NCBI GenBank assembly: GCA_964562455.1
Contig: CAZLTN010000017.1
Location: 15,194 to 79,193 of the forward strand
Reading direction: 5' to 3'
DNA from: Ravibacter sp964562455
GTDB lineage: Bacteria; Bacteroidota; Bacteroidia; Cytophagales; Spirosomataceae
Length of the DNA stretch: 64,000 nucleotides
Both the position numbers and the translations under genes were made by a program. Below the pieces are notes generated by a model. The model saw only the letters and a program-made list of their open reading frames with translations, made no database searches and was not told the origin of the DNA. Within the stretch, counting starts at the first letter, position 1, and each line of letters begins with the position of its first letter. Shown here piece after piece: positions 52,303-61,745 of this stretch.

Positions 52303-53655
52303 TAAAGAGGCTGCCATATCTTCGAGCGTTTCCCTGACTACCCGCTCGCTGTTTTCATCGGCGCAGCGATAGCGGCATCTCCATGTTTCATAGCCACCCA
52401 GCGGCAACTGGTCTTTAGGAGGTACATAGCCGATGTTGCCGTTAGCCATGCTGATGGTGAAATAGGGCTTTCCATCGAAGTTATTTTTCAGTCGAAGCCC
52501 GGTTTCGGCAAAAAACTCACCCGCTAATGCTCCTATGAGGATGTTGCCTATGCGAAATGCCTGGACCGGGCAACTGATCGTATCCGGAAATCGTTCCACC
52601 AGCAGCTGCTCCCGGGCATAAAGCCTTTTGATGTCGTCGGGGGTATCCGGTGTAATAGTTTCGTAATTGGTCGTGGCTACTATTCTTTTAGCTTCTTCCA
52701 GTTGTGTTTCGCCAGGCTTTTCAACCTCCAGCGTTACTTCCGAAAACGCGCTCTTCAGAACCGGCAGGGATTCCCAGTAGATCGTATCCATCGAGCCGAT
52801 AAGCCTCCGGCCGAGGTCTTCGCCGATCATTTTGCTTTTGGCAAAAAGCTCCTTCGGGTACCGTTCAGGCTGAAGGAAGTCCCAGATATTGACATCTCCG
52901 CTGGTGCCGTTGGTCATCATGGCTACCATGTTTCCTCCGGGAGAAAGCTCATTTTCGAGGTACGAAGCAAATACACCGAAATAATCGGCCGAGATTGTAC
53001 CGTTCTCCCAGTCTCCCACATAATGGAGCGAATAATTGGCGAGCACCGAAATCCACTCTCCGCTGAGGCTTCTGACTGCCAGGTAGGAAAGGTCCGTGTC
53101 CGGTGATGCGACTCGCCTGTCGATATAGGATTCAGCTCCGATGGGGTTGGTTTTAACTTTATCCGGACTACCGGTAACGGGATTGACATAGGCGTAGCCT
53201 TCTTTCATATAGTACCGCCGGCAGACCACATGTTCGGGGACTTCTATAGATGAAAAGCCAATAGATGAAGGCTCAAGGTTTCCTGCCGCTTCCCTGACGG
53301 CAGCGACCAGCCGGGCTGGCAACCCGCGGGTATAATCCATATCGATGCTTCCGAGGTGCACATCGGTAAGCGACCCGGCAGCATGCGTATGGGTGCTGGC
53401 GATCAGGATATTGCCTGCCGGGATACCCGTAGCCGCCGAAATCTGTTTCCTGGTTTCGTCTGCAAATGATTGGGGGATGATGCACGTGTCGACAACGACA
53501 AAAGCAATCACCTGGTCTTCAGTCTCCAGTACCAGGGCTCTTGCGAAGAGGTCATCATGGATATAGTTGGCGAAATGGGTAATGAAATCGCCGTTGATGC
53601 GTGTGCCCAGCGGGGGCGTGATATTGATTTTGGCTGCTCCGGCCCGAAGGTTCAT
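52297..53655 (-). CDS. Cytosolic neutral/alkaline ceramidase-like hydrolase
   Basis: The 452-residue protein begins directly with the fold (LRAGAAKINITPPLGTRING) and has no signal peptide, unlike secreted ceramidases. Family features include ALVLETEDQVIAFVVVDTC, STHTHAAGS (zinc-binding His pair), NYSLHYVGD and MTNGTSGDVN. It should hydrolyse an amide or ester, possibly not ceramide; homologues without signal peptides often sit in sugar or amino-acid catabolic clusters. It is the last gene of the minus-strand cluster and its 3' end overlaps the AraC gene. Confidence 0.75.
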   Translation of the reverse strand: MNLRAGAAKINITPPLGTRINGDFITHFANYIHDDLFARALVLETEDQVIAFVVVDTCIIPQSFADETRKQISAATGIPAGNILIASTHTHAAGSLTDVHLGSIDMDYTRGLPARLVAAVREAAGNLEPSSIGFSSIEVPEHVVCRRYYMKEGYAYVNPVTGSPDKVKTNPIGAESYIDRRVASPDTDLSYLAVRSLSGEWISVLANYSLHYVGDWENGTISADYFGVFASYLENELSPGGNMVAMMTNGTSGDVNIWDFLQPERYPKELFAKSKMIGEDLGRRLIGSMDTIYWESLPVLKSAFSEVTLEVEKPGETQLEEAKRIVATTNYETITPDTPDDIKRLYAREQLLVERFPDTISCPVQAFRIGNILIGALAGEFFAETGLRLKNNFDGKPYFTISMANGNIGYVPPKDQLPLGGYETWRCRYRCADENSERVVRETLEDMAASLL

Positions 53656-53684
53656 TACAAAAATAGTTTAGCTGCGCCTGGCGC

Positions 53685-54767
53685 TCATTTCCACGCATTA
53701 CGCAGGAAGCGGAGCCAGTTTTTGTGGAAAATATTATCGATGTCTCCGGAAGTATACCCTCTCCGCGAGAGAAGGTCTTCGAATTTCTGTAAGTCGGCTA
53801 TGGAATCCATATCCCAGGGAGTCTGTTCCGTGCCGAAAATCCCGTCGAGATCGCTCCCGATCGCTATGTGGTAGCTGTTCCCGGCAATCTGGCAGATATG
53901 ATCCCAGTGGTCGATCAGCTTTTCAAGCTTGATATCCAGTTGCCAGGGATCCGAAATCGCGTCGATGAAGCGGATGTCCATTGCCCAGCAGTCGAGCATT
54001 CCACCGATCACCGCATTTTTTTCGATAAGGATCCTGATCTGTTCGTCGGCAAGCTGCCTCTGGTTGGGCACAAGCTTCCTGACATTGTGATGGCTCGCCC
54101 ATATAGATCCTTCAAATTTACTGATGGCTTCGTCAAATGCCTTGTCTGTCAGGTGGGTAACGTCCAGGATAAGGCCGAGCCGCTCTATTTCACGGAGCAG
54201 TTCGAATCCCTTTTCAGTGATCCCCCCGGTCGACTTTGTACCTCCGGCATACCTTCCCGGCCCGAAATGTGATAACCCGATGGCGCGTAATCCGTACTCG
54301 TATGCGCGGTTAAGGTAGCTAATCTCTACCAGTGAATCGGCACCTTCCAGGCTGAGGATGTACCCGATGGCTTTTTTCTCATCCGGTATTTCCGGCGAGT
54401 CCCACAATTGAAGGTGGGCTTCCAGCTCATCAAGGTTCCGGACGGGAACCATTTGTCCCAGCGCTTCCATTTCTTTGTACCAGGAAAGCTGCGCCTGGGT
54501 CATGGCCCATGCCTGTTGAGGAGAGCTCCAGGCAGAAAGAGAGGGGTTCCCCCTGGGAGAAACCCGGGCCAACTGGGTAGCTACGACAATCCCGATCCTG
54601 CCCTTTCTCAGCTCCGGCAGGCAGACTGTTCCTTTACCCCGGTCGGGTTTGTCTTTCATATTTGCCTCCCGCGCCCGTATGCTGTCAAGAGGTTGTGACA
54701 GGTCGCGGTTCCATTCGATGGCGTTCATCGAAAGATCGAGGTGTCCGTCTATGATAAATCGTTTCAT
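53685..54767 (-). CDS. Membrane dipeptidase-like metallopeptidase (family M19)
   Basis: The 360-residue protein matches the renal-dipeptidase family: DGHLDL (first metal His pair) at residue 7, ALGLSHFGPG-type segment (RAIGLSHFGPGRYAGG), GLILDVTHLTDKAF and IGSDLDGIFG near the end. M19 enzymes cleave dipeptides, often with a D-residue at one side, or related amides, using two zinc ions. There is no signal peptide, so it acts in the cytoplasm. It overlaps the upstream dehydrogenase-like gene by four bases (ATGA at 54764-54767) and precedes the ceramidase-like gene by 29. Confidence 0.85.
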   Translation of the reverse strand: MKRFIIDGHLDLSMNAIEWNRDLSQPLDSIRAREANMKDKPDRGKGTVCLPELRKGRIGIVVATQLARVSPRGNPSLSAWSSPQQAWAMTQAQLSWYKEMEALGQMVPVRNLDELEAHLQLWDSPEIPDEKKAIGYILSLEGADSLVEISYLNRAYEYGLRAIGLSHFGPGRYAGGTKSTGGITEKGFELLREIERLGLILDVTHLTDKAFDEAISKFEGSIWASHHNVRKLVPNQRQLADEQIRILIEKNAVIGGMLDCWAMDIRFIDAISDPWQLDIKLEKLIDHWDHICQIAGNSYHIAIGSDLDGIFGTEQTPWDMDSIADLQKFEDLLSRRGYTSGDIDNIFHKNWLRFLRNAWK

Positions 54768-55711
54768 TGAGAAGGATGTGTTGAAGCCGTCTCGAAAGCG
54801 TATTTCTTTATCAGCCGGTGGATCTGGTAGCTGAAAGAATTCATCTTATTTTCCCATTCCTGCGTTTCTTCTTTGGAATAGCTGAAAAATCCCTGCCCGC
54901 TTTCCATTCCGAGGTTTCCGTTTTTCAGAAGGGCTTCAGTGGCCGGATCCAGCATTCTGTCTGAGGAAAGCTGGCGGTTAAGGTTTTTCATCACCACTCC
55001 GTAAGCATACGTGCCCATCAGGTCCATGTACCGTGCATTACCGGCAAACGGCAGGTAATATCCTGCGTCATTCCGGCAATTGCGGTCTATATCCTCGTGG
55101 TCGGCATACCCGTTCGCGACCAGGTACAGGGCTTCGCGGGTGAGCGCTGCGTTCAGCCGCGCTCTTACGCTGAAGCCGCTTCGTACTATGTAGGGATCCT
55201 TGCCCCATTCTTTTCCCAGCAACATTACCTGGTTCAGGACAGCTTCGTCAGAAAGGGTATTACCGATAATTTCAAGAAAAAAAGTGGTATGGGCGGGCAG
55301 AGACCAGTTAAGCCCGATCAGCCTTTCCGGAGCGTCTGTAGATGACTGGAGTTCACCAAGCTCGATGCTTTCCATATTAATAGCCAGTATCCCGTCTGCG
55401 CTGACATGCCTGCTGCCCGTCCGGACAGCCGCTATCTTATCCTCAAGGCGGTCACCGGTAATCAGGATAACCACCCGGAATTTGTCCTCCTCTTGCAGGG
55501 TCGAAACTATGTTAAGCTCAGCAGTTCCGGAAGCCTGCAGCCCGGATTTTTCACTTAGCCTGAGATGTTCTTCTACATTCTCCCGTGCTGTTTCCGGATT
55601 TTCGCTGGCGAAGACAACTTCATGGCCGGCAATGAAAAGACAAGCGGCAACCGTATAGGAAAGCTTGCCTTCACCGGTTAAGAGAATGGGGTCTTTCATA
55701 TGTGTACCCAT
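54764..55711 (-). CDS. 3-hydroxyacyl-CoA-dehydrogenase-like protein lacking the catalytic His
   Basis: The 315-residue protein (a second ATG at 55699 is possible) has the two-domain fold of 3-hydroxyacyl-CoA or carnitine-type dehydrogenases. Compared with its paralogue at 58604, the Rossmann loop reads GEGKLS (residues 13-18, Ser for the third Gly) and the usual catalytic His (H141 in the paralogue, IGIHWAEP) is Asn135 (IGLNWSLP); the following Glu (E147) is kept. It may have a different activity or act only as a binding protein. It is coupled to the M19 gene by an ATGA overlap and is preceded directly by the aminotransferase stop. Confidence 0.7.
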   Translation of the reverse strand: MGTHMKDPILLTGEGKLSYTVAACLFIAGHEVVFASENPETARENVEEHLRLSEKSGLQASGTAELNIVSTLQEEDKFRVVILITGDRLEDKIAAVRTGSRHVSADGILAINMESIELGELQSSTDAPERLIGLNWSLPAHTTFFLEIIGNTLSDEAVLNQVMLLGKEWGKDPYIVRSGFSVRARLNAALTREALYLVANGYADHEDIDRNCRNDAGYYLPFAGNARYMDLMGTYAYGVVMKNLNRQLSSDRMLDPATEALLKNGNLGMESGQGFFSYSKEETQEWENKMNSFSYQIHRLIKKYAFETASTHPSQ

Positions 55712-57016
55712 CTATTGCATCTTCTTTAGCACCAGCTCTGCCGTATCCAGGAATATCCGTACATCGTCGTCTGTATGGACCGCGCTGATATAGCATAGTC
55801 CACGCCCGATTACCCTTACGCCCTCGTCGTGGAGCCCGGCTATAAATTTACCCAGTTTGGGTTTGTCGAAACGCAACGTGCCGCGATAATCATTGGCCGG
55901 CACTTCCCCGAATGCGATGTTGAACATAGGTCCGGGGCCCTGTATTACGAGGTTGTGCCCTGTTTCACCGGCAATACCAGTCAAGCCTCTGATAATATCC
56001 TGCCCAAGCCGGAACATTCTCTCATAAGGCTGTTCTTTTTCGAGCACTTCCATAGTAGCATAAGCTGCGGCTATCGTCGGATTGCTTGAGTTCATGGTAC
56101 CGGCATGAATTACCTTGGCTTCTTCGATCAGGTGCATCCATTCTTTTTTTCCAACGATCGCGCTGATAGGGTATCCGCTTGCAAAAGCTTTGGCGAAGAT
56201 TGAAAGATCGGGAGTAATGCCGAAATAGGTTTGCGCGCCGCCCAGGTGCATTCTGAAGCCGGTAATAACTTCATCGAAGATCAGTGCGATATTATTAGCG
56301 GTACATATATCACGAAGTCCCTGCAGAAAACCTTCATTGGGCATTATGCACCCGTTATTGCACATAATCGGCTCGGTGATGATGGCTGCGATCTCATGTC
56401 CGTGCCTGGCGATGGTACTTTCTACCAGCCCGAGGTCGTTCCACGGGAGGATAATAAATTCTTCCCGGGATAGCGGCGACAGCCCCTGGGACCAGGGAAA
56501 TACGTTCGGCTCCTCTCTTGAGCCCAGGGCATCTTCGGAAGGGGTTGAAATACCCCATGCGACGTTATCGAGCCAGCCGTGATAATGGCCTTCAAAGCGG
56601 AGAAATTTGTTCTTACCGGTTTTGGCACGCGCCACCCTGAATGCTGTCTGCACCGCTTCCGACCCGTCCAGGCAGAAGCGCATGATTTCGGCTGAGGGAA
56701 TGTGCTGGTTCAGCTTCTCTGCAAGTTCGATTTCGCGGATATGTTGCCCTGCGTAAAGCTGGCCTGTTTCGGAATAGGAACGCACCGACTCCAGGACATG
56801 CGGGTGGGAGTGCCCCAGGATAAGCGGCCCCTGGCTTAAAGTGAAATCGAGGTATTCGTTGCCGTCGACATCGTAGATCCGGCTACCCTTTCCATGCGAA
56901 TAAAAGATTGCGTGCGGATGATTGTATTTCCGGAATTCCGAGGCAACTCCGCCTGCAAGCACCTTTTTGCTCCTGGCGAGCATCTCCGCGGATTTACTGT
57001 ATCTTGAATTTTCCAT
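55712..57016 (-). CDS. Class III aminotransferase, HemL-like
   Basis: The 434-residue protein resembles glutamate-1-semialdehyde aminomutase-type enzymes: YDVDGNEYLDFTLSQGPLILGHSHP, FCLDGSEAVQTAFRVARAKTG, LIFDEVITGFR and the pyridoxal-phosphate Lys in SIFAKAFASGYP. True HemL is usually found with haem genes and conserves other residues; here the neighbours are catabolic, so I expect a transaminase acting on an amino sugar or amino acid. The dehydrogenase-like gene follows with no gap. The 327-base gap upstream has no gene. Confidence 0.85.
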   Translation of the reverse strand: MENSRYSKSAEMLARSKKVLAGGVASEFRKYNHPHAIFYSHGKGSRIYDVDGNEYLDFTLSQGPLILGHSHPHVLESVRSYSETGQLYAGQHIREIELAEKLNQHIPSAEIMRFCLDGSEAVQTAFRVARAKTGKNKFLRFEGHYHGWLDNVAWGISTPSEDALGSREEPNVFPWSQGLSPLSREEFIILPWNDLGLVESTIARHGHEIAAIITEPIMCNNGCIMPNEGFLQGLRDICTANNIALIFDEVITGFRMHLGGAQTYFGITPDLSIFAKAFASGYPISAIVGKKEWMHLIEEAKVIHAGTMNSSNPTIAAAYATMEVLEKEQPYERMFRLGQDIIRGLTGIAGETGHNLVIQGPGPMFNIAFGEVPANDYRGTLRFDKPKLGKFIAGLHDEGVRVIGRGLCYISAVHTDDDVRIFLDTAELVLKKMQ

Positions 57017-57343
57017 TATTTGTTTGGAAGAAAGTTGTATATGCTGGGTTTGTTTCTTACAGTCGCCGGAGGCGACAGAATAGGGGGTGGGCGTCTAAAA
57101 AGTTCTTTAATATATCATGTGGCCAAATAATCTTTTGTAATCTCCTTTATGCCCCATCAAGGGCTACCCGTCACATCGGTTCCCTTTTTTCTATAGACAG
57201 GTAGTGCCTGACGGCACATCTGACCCTGAAAAGGTGCGTGCCAAACAATACTTTAAAAAAAACACATACGCTATCTTTTTAGAACACCCTCAGCGGCTTT
57301 AGTCATCGCTATCTGTGCAGCTGTGGCCATAGAATGCATTTTG
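57017..57343. other. Intergenic gap with two small hairpins, no gene
   Basis: No ORF of substance. Two short stems are seen: GTCGCC-GGA-GGCGAC (57062-57076) and GTGCC-TGAC-GGCAC (57204-57217). They resemble REP-like or decayed dispersed repeats. No TAnnTTTG box could be placed with confidence. Confidence 0.4.
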
Positions 57344-58603
57344 TTACGACCAGTTTTTAATTTTATATCCTTTTGTACTATAGTAGAGCAGAAATGCGTA
57401 GCAGGGGACCAGTACAGTAACGGCCATCTGCGGTGTGTCGGGGTAGACATCGATCAGCCTTCCGAACAGGAGCGGGAACAGCCCCCCTCCGACGACCGAC
57501 ATCAGGAGCAGTGCGGCGCCGATTTTGGTAAATGAACCGAGCTCCCTGACTGCCAATCCCCAGATAGTGCCCCAAAGCAATGCAGCGCCGAATCCCATAG
57601 CGATCATAAAGCATACCGATGTAAACCCGGTCGTAAAATAGGCTCCGGCCGCCAGAAACAGTCCCAGGATGGAGACATATCTCAGGGCTGACTGCTGCGA
57701 TACATACTTAGGGATTACAATAGTACTTGTAATGTATCCTCCCAGCATAGCATACAGCGTATACTCTGCAAAATGGCGGGCTTCCATCAGCGGAATACCC
57801 AAAGCCTTGCTGTAAATAATGATACAGTCGATCGGTATTACTTCACAAGCGCCGGCCATGAAGAGGGCAAGCACGCCCAATACAAGATAAGGGTACTGCA
57901 GCACCGAAGTTTTTTTCTGCTGTCCCGGTGTAATTTCGGGTTCTCCCTGTTCTTCAACATCGGGAAGCCTTGAAAGACCTACGAGCACGGCAAGGAGTAA
58001 AAGAATGATCGTGATGACCAGGTAGGGGTCTACTACTTTCAGCACATACTCATCCAATATCGCAGCTCTTTCGATAGCGGATGCATTTGATACCGACGCA
58101 ACAATGCTGTCTGCATTCAGCAGGAAAATAGCACCCAGGATCTGCTGGCTTAAAATGCCGGCTGTTTTGTTGGCAACGCCCATAACACCTACTCTCTGGG
58201 CAGTGCTTTCGATCGGGCCTATGATGGCAACGTAAGGATTGGCGGCTGTCTGGAGGAGTGCCAGGCCTGTTCCGGTAATGAAAAGCCCCGTCAGGAACAA
58301 CCCGTAAGTGCGCGTGTATGCTGCCGGTAGAAAGAGAGCGGTGCCGATCGCCATTATGATCAGCCCTATCACCATTCCTTTTTTGTAGCCGGTCGATTTG
58401 AGGATATATGCCGACGGGATAGCCATTATAAAGTAGGCGATGTAAGAGGCGAAGGCCACCCACAGCGACTGGAAATTGGTGAGTTCGAGGCAGATCTGGA
58501 AATAGGGTATCAGGACTCCGTTAACCCAGGTGATAAAGCCGAAAACAAAAAACAGGACGGCAATAATGCCGAGCGCGTAGTAGTTAGAAGTTTTTCCGGA
58601 CAT
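57344..58603 (-). CDS. MFS sugar transporter, FucP/GluP-like
   Basis: The 419-residue protein has about 12 membrane helices. The start FFVFGFITWVNGVLIPYFQ and the motif LLQTAANPYVAIIGP are typical of the FucP/glucose-galactose symporter group, as is the block GAALLWGTIWGLAVRELGSF. It probably imports a sugar or sugar derivative with protons. It lies directly before the dehydrogenase at 58604 on the same strand (adjacent, no gap), so it is in the ridA operon. Substrate unknown. Confidence 0.88.
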   Translation of the reverse strand: MSGKTSNYYALGIIAVLFFVFGFITWVNGVLIPYFQICLELTNFQSLWVAFASYIAYFIMAIPSAYILKSTGYKKGMVIGLIIMAIGTALFLPAAYTRTYGLFLTGLFITGTGLALLQTAANPYVAIIGPIESTAQRVGVMGVANKTAGILSQQILGAIFLLNADSIVASVSNASAIERAAILDEYVLKVVDPYLVITIILLLLAVLVGLSRLPDVEEQGEPEITPGQQKKTSVLQYPYLVLGVLALFMAGACEVIPIDCIIIYSKALGIPLMEARHFAEYTLYAMLGGYITSTIVIPKYVSQQSALRYVSILGLFLAAGAYFTTGFTSVCFMIAMGFGAALLWGTIWGLAVRELGSFTKIGAALLLMSVVGGGLFPLLFGRLIDVYPDTPQMAVTVLVPCYAFLLYYSTKGYKIKNWS

Positions 58604-59563
58604 CTAGCTTCGGTTTGAGTTTGGGGCAGGATATTCTGCTGCGAGGTCGTAAATTTCTTCGTTAAAAGCGGCGAAGGATTCGGCCCATTCAGTGGCTTCG
58701 ACTTCACTGTAGCTGAAAAGTCCTTGCCCCGTTGATATTCCTCTTGCCCCCGATTCTACTATCCGTTGCATTATTTCGGGCACATCGTGCGAATTGCTCA
58801 GCTTTCCGAACAGCGTGTTCAGCCCGTTGAGGTCATCCAGGCCGAGATAATCCCAGCGGCGAAAAATACCCATCAGGGTCATCCACGAGCCGGCATCGTA
58901 GCGAAAGCTTTTGTCGATGTCTTCCAGGTTGATATGGTTCCCCTCTACGAGTGCAAATACTTCGCGGAACACTGCGTACATGAGCCTGTTGGTAATGAAG
59001 CCCGGCAGGTCTTTGCGCAGGATAGTGGGCTCTTTTCGCCAATGGCAGGCCAGGTCATAAACTTTCTGGGCATATCCGACCCCGCTTTTGTCACCGCAGA
59101 TTATCTCGAGGAAGCGCGTCAGATAGGCGGGTTCGGCCCAGTGTATGCCGATAAACCGCTCCGGAGCGGAGACCATTTCCTGGAGAAAGCTGATCGGGAT
59201 TGCCGAAGTATTGGTCCCGATGACAGTATCAGAACTTACGACATTGTCTATTTTCTGTAAAACCGCCTGTTTTATCGGGATTTTCTCGATCACGCATTCG
59301 ATAACCAGTTGACAGTCTTCCAGCATCCCGTAATCTTCGGAAATGGTAAGGGAAGCCAGCGTTTGTTCCAGCGGAACGGCAAGCAATCCCAGCTCATGGC
59401 AATGCCTGAGGGTCTGCGTGATTTTTTCTTCAGCATTTACCATATCGCCAGGCGTAGGCGCAATGGCTTTTACAGGATGCCCGGCCGTCAGCATATTGAC
59501 GACTATGCTTCTTCCCATAAGGCCAAGGCCCACAATCCCGACGGGGATTTCAGTAGGCTTCAA
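58604..59563 (-). CDS. 3-hydroxyacyl-CoA dehydrogenase-family enzyme, intact
   Basis: The 319-residue protein has the complete Rossmann loop GLGLMG (12-17), TNTSAIPI with the catalytic His141 in IGIHWAEP and Glu153, then the C-terminal domain (about 185-290) with TGQGLFSYSEVE. It is similar throughout to the gene at 54764, so the two are paralogues. Family members oxidise 3-hydroxyacyl-CoA, carnitine or L-gulonate; the neighbours (aminotransferase, RidA, transporter) suggest a non-fatty-acid substrate. ridA starts 11 bases upstream. Confidence 0.85.
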   Translation of the reverse strand: MKPTEIPVGIVGLGLMGRSIVVNMLTAGHPVKAIAPTPGDMVNAEEKITQTLRHCHELGLLAVPLEQTLASLTISEDYGMLEDCQLVIECVIEKIPIKQAVLQKIDNVVSSDTVIGTNTSAIPISFLQEMVSAPERFIGIHWAEPAYLTRFLEIICGDKSGVGYAQKVYDLACHWRKEPTILRKDLPGFITNRLMYAVFREVFALVEGNHINLEDIDKSFRYDAGSWMTLMGIFRRWDYLGLDDLNGLNTLFGKLSNSHDVPEIMQRIVESGARGISTGQGLFSYSEVEATEWAESFAAFNEEIYDLAAEYPAPNSNRS

Positions 59564-59574
59564 CGGGGTAAGGC

Positions 59575-59952
59575 TCAGAGTTTTACGATACAGTCTATTT
59601 CTACCTTGATGCCTTCAGCCAGAACGGATTGCACTGTAGTCCTGGCGGGCTTATGGTTAGGAAAATAGCTGGCATAAACCTGGTTGTAACGGTTGAAATC
59701 GGCTATGTCCGAAAGGTGGACGGTACATTTTACCGCGCGGTCGAGCGAGCCTCCGGCTGCTTCTACGATAGCCTTTACATTATCGAGTGTACGGACAGTT
59801 TCTTCCTCGATGGTACCGAGAACAAACTTCGAGGTTTTGAAATCGACAGAGGCCTGGCCGCTTACAAACAGGAAACCGTCTGCAATAACGCCGTCTGAAT
59901 AGGCTCCGGTTACAAATGAGGTTTCGCGGTCGGGATGTGTGATGGTTTGCAT
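59575..59952 (-). CDS. RidA-family imine deaminase
   Basis: The 125-residue protein has the YjgF/RidA pattern: DGFLFVSGQASVDF near residues 25-38, TVRTLDNVKAIVEAAGGSLD and the C-terminal RTTVQSVLAEGIKVEIDCI. RidA proteins hydrolyse reactive enamines or imines made by pyridoxal-phosphate enzymes, which fits the aminotransferase in this cluster. It is the first gene of the visible ridA-HCDH-MFS run, with a -7 box at 60009-60016. Confidence 0.9.
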   Translation of the reverse strand: MQTITHPDRETSFVTGAYSDGVIADGFLFVSGQASVDFKTSKFVLGTIEEETVRTLDNVKAIVEAAGGSLDRAVKCTVHLSDIADFNRYNQVYASYFPNHKPARTTVQSVLAEGIKVEIDCIVKL

Positions 59953-60008
59953 AATAACGCTTTATTTTTTTGGAAAAACGGGTATAGGACAGCGGTTTCT
60001 TTTAGTTA

Positions 60009-60016
60009 CAAAGATA
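60009..60016 (-). promoter_or_regulatory. -7 box for the ridA operon
   Basis: The minus strand reads TATCTTTG, a TAnnTTTG match about 55 bases before the ridA ATG at 59952. The -33 element is not clear. Confidence 0.4.
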
Positions 60017-60076
60017 AGCAGACATCCTCTTCTGTGCTACTATTATCGTTTGGATAACTGGTATTATTTTATGACC

Positions 60077-60113
60077 AAAACGGCCTTGCATTTTTCTTTT
60101 GCAAGGCCGTTTT
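60077..60113 (-). terminator. Terminator of the second susCD operon
   Basis: Arms of 14 bases (60077-60090 and 60100-60113) pair over a T-rich loop of nine; A/T runs on both sides make it bidirectional. It lies 24 bases after the susD stop and before ridA. Confidence 0.75.
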
Positions 60114-60137
60114 AGTAAAACGAAAGCCGGAACTTTC

Positions 60138-61715
60138 TTAGTTTTTATCCCACCACAGAGGGGTGCTGGCTTTGTCAGGACCGCCAAGCAGTTTGACCGC
60201 TTCAGTCACTGCCGGCCCGTTGGTGGCTTTCTCGGCATCGGTGAAGGGAAAGCGACGAATGAACTGGGTTGCCGGAACGTCGACGTTAACGGAGTTTATT
60301 ACGTGGTACAATTTCGGGAACTGTGTTCTACGAAACTCTGCCCAGCCTTCGCAACCATCGGGGAAGACTGCCAGCCATTTCTGAGTGCCGATCTGCTCAC
60401 GTTGCTTGGCTTCCGCAGCGGCCCATTTAACGGGAATATCGCTGACGGCAGGCGATTTCTGAGCATCTCCCGGGGCAACCGGCGGAGTGGTACCCTGGAT
60501 ATAGGTATCTACAGCGGCGCCTGAAAAGCCCCAGGTTGCCATCGACTCGCGGATACCTTTTTCGTAAAGCTCCTGGGCAGTTCCTCCCATGTTCCACCCG
60601 TTCAAAGCTCCTTCCGCACGCAGGAAGTAGGCCTCGGCGGCGTGCATGATATTAGCCGGAACAGCCAGCAGGTTTTCCCAACCGCTTCCACTGCCGGTAT
60701 TGCGTATCCAGCGGGAGCCTACATTTGAATAGTAGTCGTTAATTTTGTCCTCCGCAGCAAGTTGATCGGGATTCAGACCATTTCTTAGTCCTTCATACGT
60801 CTTGGTTGCGAACGCCGGCTGGAAAAAAACCGTCATACGAGGGTCGTTATAACCTTTCAGTATGGACTCCATGGTCGCACTCATGCGGAATTCCTGCCAA
60901 CCGGATATACGGGAAATACCGTTACCATCACCGCTGGTTACCGCGGTGCGGACCATCATGGCATCGTCGGCTGCGCTAAGCATTACACCTGAAGCTATAG
61001 CTGCCTCGGCTTCGGTTTTCGCCTTTGCCGGATTAACGTGTGAAATCCTCATAGCCAAACGGAGGCGGAGCGTATTGGCAAATTTGATCCACTTACTGAG
61101 ATCGCCTTTGTACATTATATCTGAGCTCCCAAAAGGAGTCACTCCCGTTTTCGATTTCAATACTGTCACGCCGGCGTCGAGGCGTTTAAAGAAGTCGTCG
61201 TAGATTGCTTCCTGCGAATCATACTTTACCGAATTAGCGGGTATACCTGCATCGAAGTAAGGAATGGGCCCGTAATAGTCGGTTACACGGCTAAATGAAA
61301 AAACCCACCAGATGCTGGCCATCGCATGCTCGGGTGTTGTTGAATCATAGTTTTCGAGAATGACTTTCAGCTGGGGGACTACCTGGGTATAGATCGGGTT
61401 CCAGTGAGAGCCGATCCATCCCATGTTGGTGTGATAGCGGTCCGACTGGAAGTTAGGCGTAGTGGTAGCATAAAACTGGCACCACAAGTCTGCAAACAGG
61501 TTAGTGGCAGTCTGATACGATGGATGGTAAGAACCCTGTGAAAGAGCCTGGGAGAACATTTTAGGATATTCATTAGGCCCCAGGGTCATAATCTGGGTCT
61601 TACTGATATTCATCTCTTCGAAATCTCCCGTGCATCCGCTGGCAGCCCAAAGTGTAAGCGAAATGGAAGCTACTCCAAGTGCCTTTTTATATATGTCTTT
61701 TCTGAAAAATGTCAT
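60138..61715 (-). CDS. SusD/RagB-type nutrient-binding lipoprotein
   Basis: The 525-residue lipoprotein (lipobox AASGC, Cys28) lies 30 bases after the susC gene. TPR-like helices are seen at ANTLRLRLAMRISHVNPAKA, and the C-terminus carries AEAYFLRAEGALNGWNMGG and ends TPLWWDKN. It belongs to the SusD_like_2-type group like the copy at 38200. It binds the substrate at the surface and hands it to SusC. The substrate is presumably the one handled by the ridA/aminotransferase cluster downstream, separated only by a terminator. Confidence 0.9.
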   Translation of the reverse strand: MTFFRKDIYKKALGVASISLTLWAASGCTGDFEEMNISKTQIMTLGPNEYPKMFSQALSQGSYHPSYQTATNLFADLWCQFYATTTPNFQSDRYHTNMGWIGSHWNPIYTQVVPQLKVILENYDSTTPEHAMASIWWVFSFSRVTDYYGPIPYFDAGIPANSVKYDSQEAIYDDFFKRLDAGVTVLKSKTGVTPFGSSDIMYKGDLSKWIKFANTLRLRLAMRISHVNPAKAKTEAEAAIASGVMLSAADDAMMVRTAVTSGDGNGISRISGWQEFRMSATMESILKGYNDPRMTVFFQPAFATKTYEGLRNGLNPDQLAAEDKINDYYSNVGSRWIRNTGSGSGWENLLAVPANIMHAAEAYFLRAEGALNGWNMGGTAQELYEKGIRESMATWGFSGAAVDTYIQGTTPPVAPGDAQKSPAVSDIPVKWAAAEAKQREQIGTQKWLAVFPDGCEGWAEFRRTQFPKLYHVINSVNVDVPATQFIRRFPFTDAEKATNGPAVTEAVKLLGGPDKASTPLWWDKN

Positions 61716-61745
61716 CTTTTCAATAATTTAAAGTCTTGTCAATGA

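Noticed and set aside
55712..57016. Naming the class III aminotransferase hemL
   Set aside because: The neighbours are catabolic genes rather than haem genes, and sequence alone does not separate HemL from related transaminases.
57017..57343. A tRNA or small RNA in the gap
   Set aside because: No cloverleaf could be folded by eye; only two short stems are present.
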